Origin: Nocardia pneumoniae NBRC 100136
Lineage (GTDB): Bacteria; Actinomycetota; Actinomycetes; Mycobacteriales; Mycobacteriaceae
NCBI RefSeq assembly: GCF_000308755.1
Contig: NZ_BAGF01000032.1
Coordinates: 25,465-89,464 of the forward strand
DNA: 64,000 nucleotides
Direction of reading: 5' to 3'
In this document: positions 58,913-64,000 of the stretch, piece after piece
How the letters are laid out: every line of letters begins with the position of its first letter
Numbering within the stretch: the stretch's first letter is position 1
Program-made: the position numbers and the translations under genes
Notes under the pieces: model-generated
The model's database searches: none
What the model saw: the letters and a program-made list of their open reading frames with translations, nothing else
What the model was told of the DNA's origin: nothing

Positions 58913-58947
58913 TGTTCGGCGGGCGAATGGATGAGGGCAAGAAATAA

Positions 58948-59985
58948 ATGAAATCAACGGCATTGGCCGGTGGGGCACAACTCCTCGGCGGCTCGATCGA
59001 CTTCAACTATGAGGGGTTGATCGATAGTTTCTGGCGACTGACCGTCGACGGAGTGACCTATGGCGCCATCTATGCCTTGGTCGCCGTGGGCTATACGTTG
59101 GTCTACGGCGTATTGCGCCTGATCAATTTCGCCCATTCGGAAATTTTCATGCTCGGCTTGTTCGGGCAATTGATCGGGTTGATGATCTTCGGATTCGTCG
59201 CGAGTCCCGATGTCTACACCCAGGGCGTCGTGCTCACCGTCGTCTATCTGGGGTTGGCGATGGTCGTGGGCATGGTCGTATCCGGCGGCGCGGCCGTCGG
59301 ATTGGAGCGGGTGGCCTATCGGCCGCTGCGTAAGCGGGGCGCCAAACCGCTGGCCTTCCTGATCACCGCGATCGGTATGTCGTTCGTGCTGCAGGAACTG
59401 GTGCACTTCGTGCTGCCGAAGATCCGCCCCGACCTGGGCGGCACCAACGCGCAGCAGGCGATCCGGCTCGTCGAGCCCACCGTGCAGTTCAGTTTCGGCG
59501 GCGCGGACGTCACCAACATCATGCTGCTCATCGTGGTCGCCGCGGTGGTACTGGCGATCGTCACCGAGCTGCTGATCAACCAGACCAAGTTCGGCCGCGG
59601 CATCCGGGCCGTGGCCCAGGACCCCGACACCGCGACGCTGATGGGTGTGTCGCGGGAACGGGTCATCATGCTGACCTTCCTCATCGGCGGTGTGCTCGCG
59701 GGCGCGGCGGCGATGCTGTACACGCTCAAGATCCCGAACGGGATCATCTACTCCGGCGGATTCATCCTCGGCATCAAGGCGTTCAGCGCCGCGGTGCTCG
59801 GCGGCATCGGCAATCTGCGCGGCGCGCTGCTCGGCGGCCTGCTGCTCGGCGTGGTGGAGCAGTACGGCCAGATCCTGTTCGGCACCGAATGGCGCGACGT
59901 GGTCGCGTTCGTGGTGCTGGTCCTGGTGCTGATGGTTCGCCCGACCGGCATCCTCGGCGAGAGTCTCGGAAGGGCGCGCGCATGA
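58948..59985 (+). CDS. livH: Branched-chain amino-acid ABC permease LivH
   Basis: A 345-aa permease. VDGVTYGAIYALVAVGYTLVYGVLRLINFAHSEIFMLG is the LivH signature; later come RPLRKRGAKPLAFLITAIGMSFVLQE, FGRGIRAVAQDPDTATLMGVSRERVIMLTF (EAA-like loop) and GGIGNLRGALLGGLLLGVVEQ. It overlaps livM by four bases. Confidence 0.92.
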   Translation: MKSTALAGGAQLLGGSIDFNYEGLIDSFWRLTVDGVTYGAIYALVAVGYTLVYGVLRLINFAHSEIFMLGLFGQLIGLMIFGFVASPDVYTQGVVLTVVYLGLAMVVGMVVSGGAAVGLERVAYRPLRKRGAKPLAFLITAIGMSFVLQELVHFVLPKIRPDLGGTNAQQAIRLVEPTVQFSFGGADVTNIMLLIVVAAVVLAIVTELLINQTKFGRGIRAVAQDPDTATLMGVSRERVIMLTFLIGGVLAGAAAMLYTLKIPNGIIYSGGFILGIKAFSAAVLGGIGNLRGALLGGLLLGVVEQYGQILFGTEWRDVVAFVVLVLVLMVRPTGILGESLGRARA

Positions 59986-61396
59986 TCGACACGACCAAGA
60001 CGGCGCCCGCGCCGGACACCGACCGGCGCGGCCTCGGCGACGCGATCCGCACCTGGTGGGAGGGGCTGAGCAGGCCCGCGCAGTGGGGTGTCGGCGTCCC
60101 GATTCTCCTGCTGCTCGCGCTGCTGCCGCTGTTCCCTCCGCCGCTGCTGAACACTCCTTCCTACAACTTCGGCCTGGTGATGGCGCAGGTGGCGATGTAC
60201 GCGCTGCTGGCGATCGGCCTGAACGTGGTGGTCGGGCAGGCGGGCCTGCTCGACCTCGGCTACGTCGGTTTCTACGCGGTCGGCGCGTACACCGTCGGCC
60301 TGCTCACCAGCCCCAACAGCCCGTGGAACCAGACCGACGGCGGCTGGCTGGATCCGAAGTGGGCGTGGCTGGCCTGCCTGCCGCTGGCGGTGGCCGTGAC
60401 CGCCGTCTCGGGTCTGATCCTCGGTTCGCCGACACTGCGCCTGCGCGGTGACTACCTGGCGATCGTCACGCTCGGCTTCGGTGAGATCGTCCGGCTGCTC
60501 GCGGAGAACCTCACCGAGCTCACCAACGGCAGCCTCGGTTTGTCGGGTGTGGCCTATCCGCACGTCGGCGAGTCGGAGAGCAGGCCGGAGGGCGTGTTCT
60601 CCGGCGGCAACAGCGGCGACCCGGACGCCGTGAACCTCCTCGACCGCGCCAGCTACGGCACCTACTGGTACTGGTTCGGCATGGCCCTGGTGGTGATCGT
60701 GCTGCTGGTGGTCGGCAATCTGGAGCGCAGCCGGGTCGGCCGCGCCTGGGTGGCCATCCGCGAGGACGAGGACGCGGCCGAGATCATGGGCGTGCCGACG
60801 TTCAAGTTCAAGCTGTGGGCGTTCATGATCGGCGCCGCGGTGGGCGGCATGTCCGGCGCGATCTACGCCGGGCAGGTGCAGTTCATCAACCCGACCGGGT
60901 TCAACATCATCAACTCGATGCTGTTCCTGTGCGCGGTGGTCATCGGCGGGCAGGGCAACAAGCTCGGCGTGATCTTCGGCGCGTTCGTCATCGCCTATCT
61001 GCCCGCGCGACTGCAGTCGGTGAACCTGGTGAGCAACGAGTCGACCGGGTACGTCCTGCTGGCGATCGACGTCGCGGTGTTCGTCGCGCTGATCGTCGTG
61101 TGGCGGCTGTGGGCCGGTCGGCTGGGCGTGTGGCCGCGCCGCGGGGTGATCACGGGCATGGTGGCCAGCGGTGTGCTGGCGCTGCTGCTGCTCGGCAGCG
61201 TGTTGCTGTTCCGCAAGGGCGGCGCGCAATCGCTGGGTGACCTCAAGTATCTGTATTTCGGTATCGCGTTGGTGGTGATGATGATTCTGCGTCCGCAGGG
61301 TCTGTTCCCGGTGCGGCAGAAGCTGCTCACCTACGGCAGGCAGGTGTATCAGGCCGTGCGCAGACCGGCCGTGCGCGAGCCGATCGGAGTGGGACG

Positions 61397-61400
<4 letters not shown>
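59982..61400 (+). CDS. livM: Branched-chain amino-acid ABC permease LivM
   Basis: A 472-aa permease: ALLAIGLNVVVGQAGLLDLGYVGFYAVGAYT, SPTLRLRGDYLAIVTLGFGEIVRLLAENL, VGRAWVAIREDEDAAEIMGVPTFKFKLWAF and GGQGNKLGVIFGAFVIAYLPARL. It is longer than many LivM proteins because of a cytoplasmic N-terminus of about 35 residues and two extra C-terminal helices. Overlaps the preceding livH stop and the following ATPase start by four bases each. Confidence 0.92.
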
Positions 61401-63292
<1,892 letters not shown>

Positions 63293-63344
63293 GCGCTGCC
63301 TCGAGCCTTCGACCTGCGCGCCCATCGGGCGTCGTCACACGCTG

Positions 63345-63380
63345 CGGTCTGTGCCTCCGGTTCGCCGGAGGCGCAGACCG
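63345..63380. terminator. Terminator after the liv cluster
   Basis: CGGTCTGTGCCTCCGG (63345-63360) pairs with CCGGAGGCGCAGACCG (63365-63380), 16 bp with one G-U pair, around a TTCG loop. T-rich TATTCGTTTC follows. Good intrinsic terminator 52 bp after the stop. Confidence 0.85.
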
Positions 63381-63428
63381 TATTCGTTTCTCCACACCGC
63401 CCGCACGTCCCGGAGTTACCGTTGACGA

Positions 63429-64000
63429 GTGACAGAGGTCGGACGGCCGTGGCGGGTCTTCCTGAGCCACACCGGGGATCTCCGATCCAAGCCGAGCGGG
63501 CGTTCCTGGATCACTGCCGCCGAGGAAGCGGTGAAACGGTTCCGGCATGCGCCGATCGATATGAAGTACTTCACCGCCGACGACCGGCCACCCGCCAAGG
63601 TCTGCGCGGAGTTGGTCGGCCTCGCTGACCTGTATGTCGGGATCATCGGCCACAGCTACGGCTCGCCGGTGCGCGACGATCCGACCCTCTCCTACACCGA
63701 GCTGGAATTCGAGACCGCCACCGCGACGGGCAAACGCAGGCTGGTGTTCTTCGTCGCGGATGACACCTCCGAGGTGGCCGATACCCGTCAGCTCGCCTTT
63801 CGAGCTCGGCTGCGCGACTCGGGGCTGACCATTGCCCACGTCCCCGATCCAGGCGGACTGGATGCGTCGCTGACCCAGGCGATCGCCCAGCTGATGCTCG
63901 ACGACGCACTGCACACTCCCGCCGCGGTGTCGACTCCACCGCGTCGTCCGCGCCAACTGCCCGCCCTCACCGCGGGTTTCGTCGATCGTGCCGAGGACGG
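63429..64000 (+). CDS. DUF4062-domain protein (5' part; possible STAND NTPase)
   Basis: GTG 63429 opens a frame that runs off the right edge (190 codons seen). Residues 1-140 match the DUF4062 pattern: WRVFLSHTGDLRSKPSG, APIDMKYFTADDRPPAKVCAELVGLADLYVGIIGHSYGSPV, LSYTELEFETATATGKRRLVFFV. DUF4062 is a TIR-like flavodoxin fold usually found at the N-terminus of large STAND ATPases with TPR or WD repeats. After a Pro-rich linker the last residues seen, LTAGFVDRAED, resemble the start of such an NTPase module (GFxGRxxE). Several STAND proteins are antiphage sensors; here that is inference. It is isolated behind a terminator. Confidence 0.7.
   Translation, partial: MTEVGRPWRVFLSHTGDLRSKPSGRSWITAAEEAVKRFRHAPIDMKYFTADDRPPAKVCAELVGLADLYVGIIGHSYGSPVRDDPTLSYTELEFETATATGKRRLVFFVADDTSEVADTRQLAFRARLRDSGLTIAHVPDPGGLDASLTQAIAQLMLDDALHTPAAVSTPPRRPRQLPALTAGFVDRAED

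Overview
This window is high-GC DNA from an actinomycete of the Mycobacteriales, most likely Nocardia or a close relative. Three things point there. The conserved gene order bioA-bioF-bioD / bioB-bsaP-DUF2567 / nrtR-nadABC / hisDCBH-priA-impA-hisFI / bcp-trpE-(trp membrane protein)-trpC-trpB-trpA-lgt / pyk-tesB / pdtaR follows, as I remember it, the Mycobacterium tuberculosis order from about Rv1564c to Rv1626. Family-specific genes (BioQ, BsaP, the dual-function isomerase PriA) are present. Many GTG starts lie 6 to 8 bases behind a TAnnnT -10 box, which suggests leaderless mRNAs.

Layout. 1-5.8 kb: 5' end of treX/glgX (minus), a cupin gene, a MarR fragment, then bioA and bioFD, each behind a BioQ-type palindrome. 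6.1-15.6 kb: accessory insertions, namely a lone VirB6/TrbL-like membrane protein, a membrane-anchored alpha/beta hydrolase, a sulfonate/taurine-type ABC transporter with a two-component flavin monooxygenase, and an MFS transporter. 15.9-18.5 kb: bioQ divergent from bioB-bsaP-DUF2567 over a third BioQ box. 18.5-23.9 kb: an 18-bp inverted repeat, a Uma2 nuclease, and nrtR divergent from nadABC with an NrtR box between. 23.9-31.8 kb: a lineage-specific block (AlkZ-like winged-helix protein, UbiE-like methyltransferase, secreted hydrolase, arylamine N-acetyltransferase, lipoprotein PBP, Ser/Thr kinase). 32.0-40.2 kb: histidine genes, interrupted by two secreted NTF2-fold proteins and, between hisF and hisI, a decayed LLM oxidoreductase. 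40.2-42.2 kb: a MarR regulator, a membrane protein, a 41-bp tandem repeat and bcp. 42.4-49.0 kb: tryptophan genes and lgt. 49.2-55.7 kb: TM2 protein, amino-acid ABC binding protein and permease, pyk, tesB, then minus-strand small genes. 56.1-56.6 kb: a two-copy 197-bp tandem repeat abutting tRNA-Leu(CAA). 56.8-63.3 kb: pdtaR and a branched-chain amino-acid transporter whose two ATPases are fused. 63.4 kb to the edge: start of a DUF4062 protein, possibly a STAND-type defence gene.

How the genes work together. BioQ probably represses bioA, bioFD and bioB-bsaP together, with BsaP serving biotin synthase. NrtR probably couples NAD status to nadABC. PriA serves both the his and the trp pathways, consistent with no trpF in the trp cluster. 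The most unusual items are the repeat block at the tRNA, the CCAAC/GTTGG palindrome cluster upstream of the SnoaL-like gene, the orphan VirB6-like protein, the repeat-linked LivG-LivF fusion and the DUF4062 gene cut by the right edge. Functions are read from sequence and recalled family knowledge; no searches were run.
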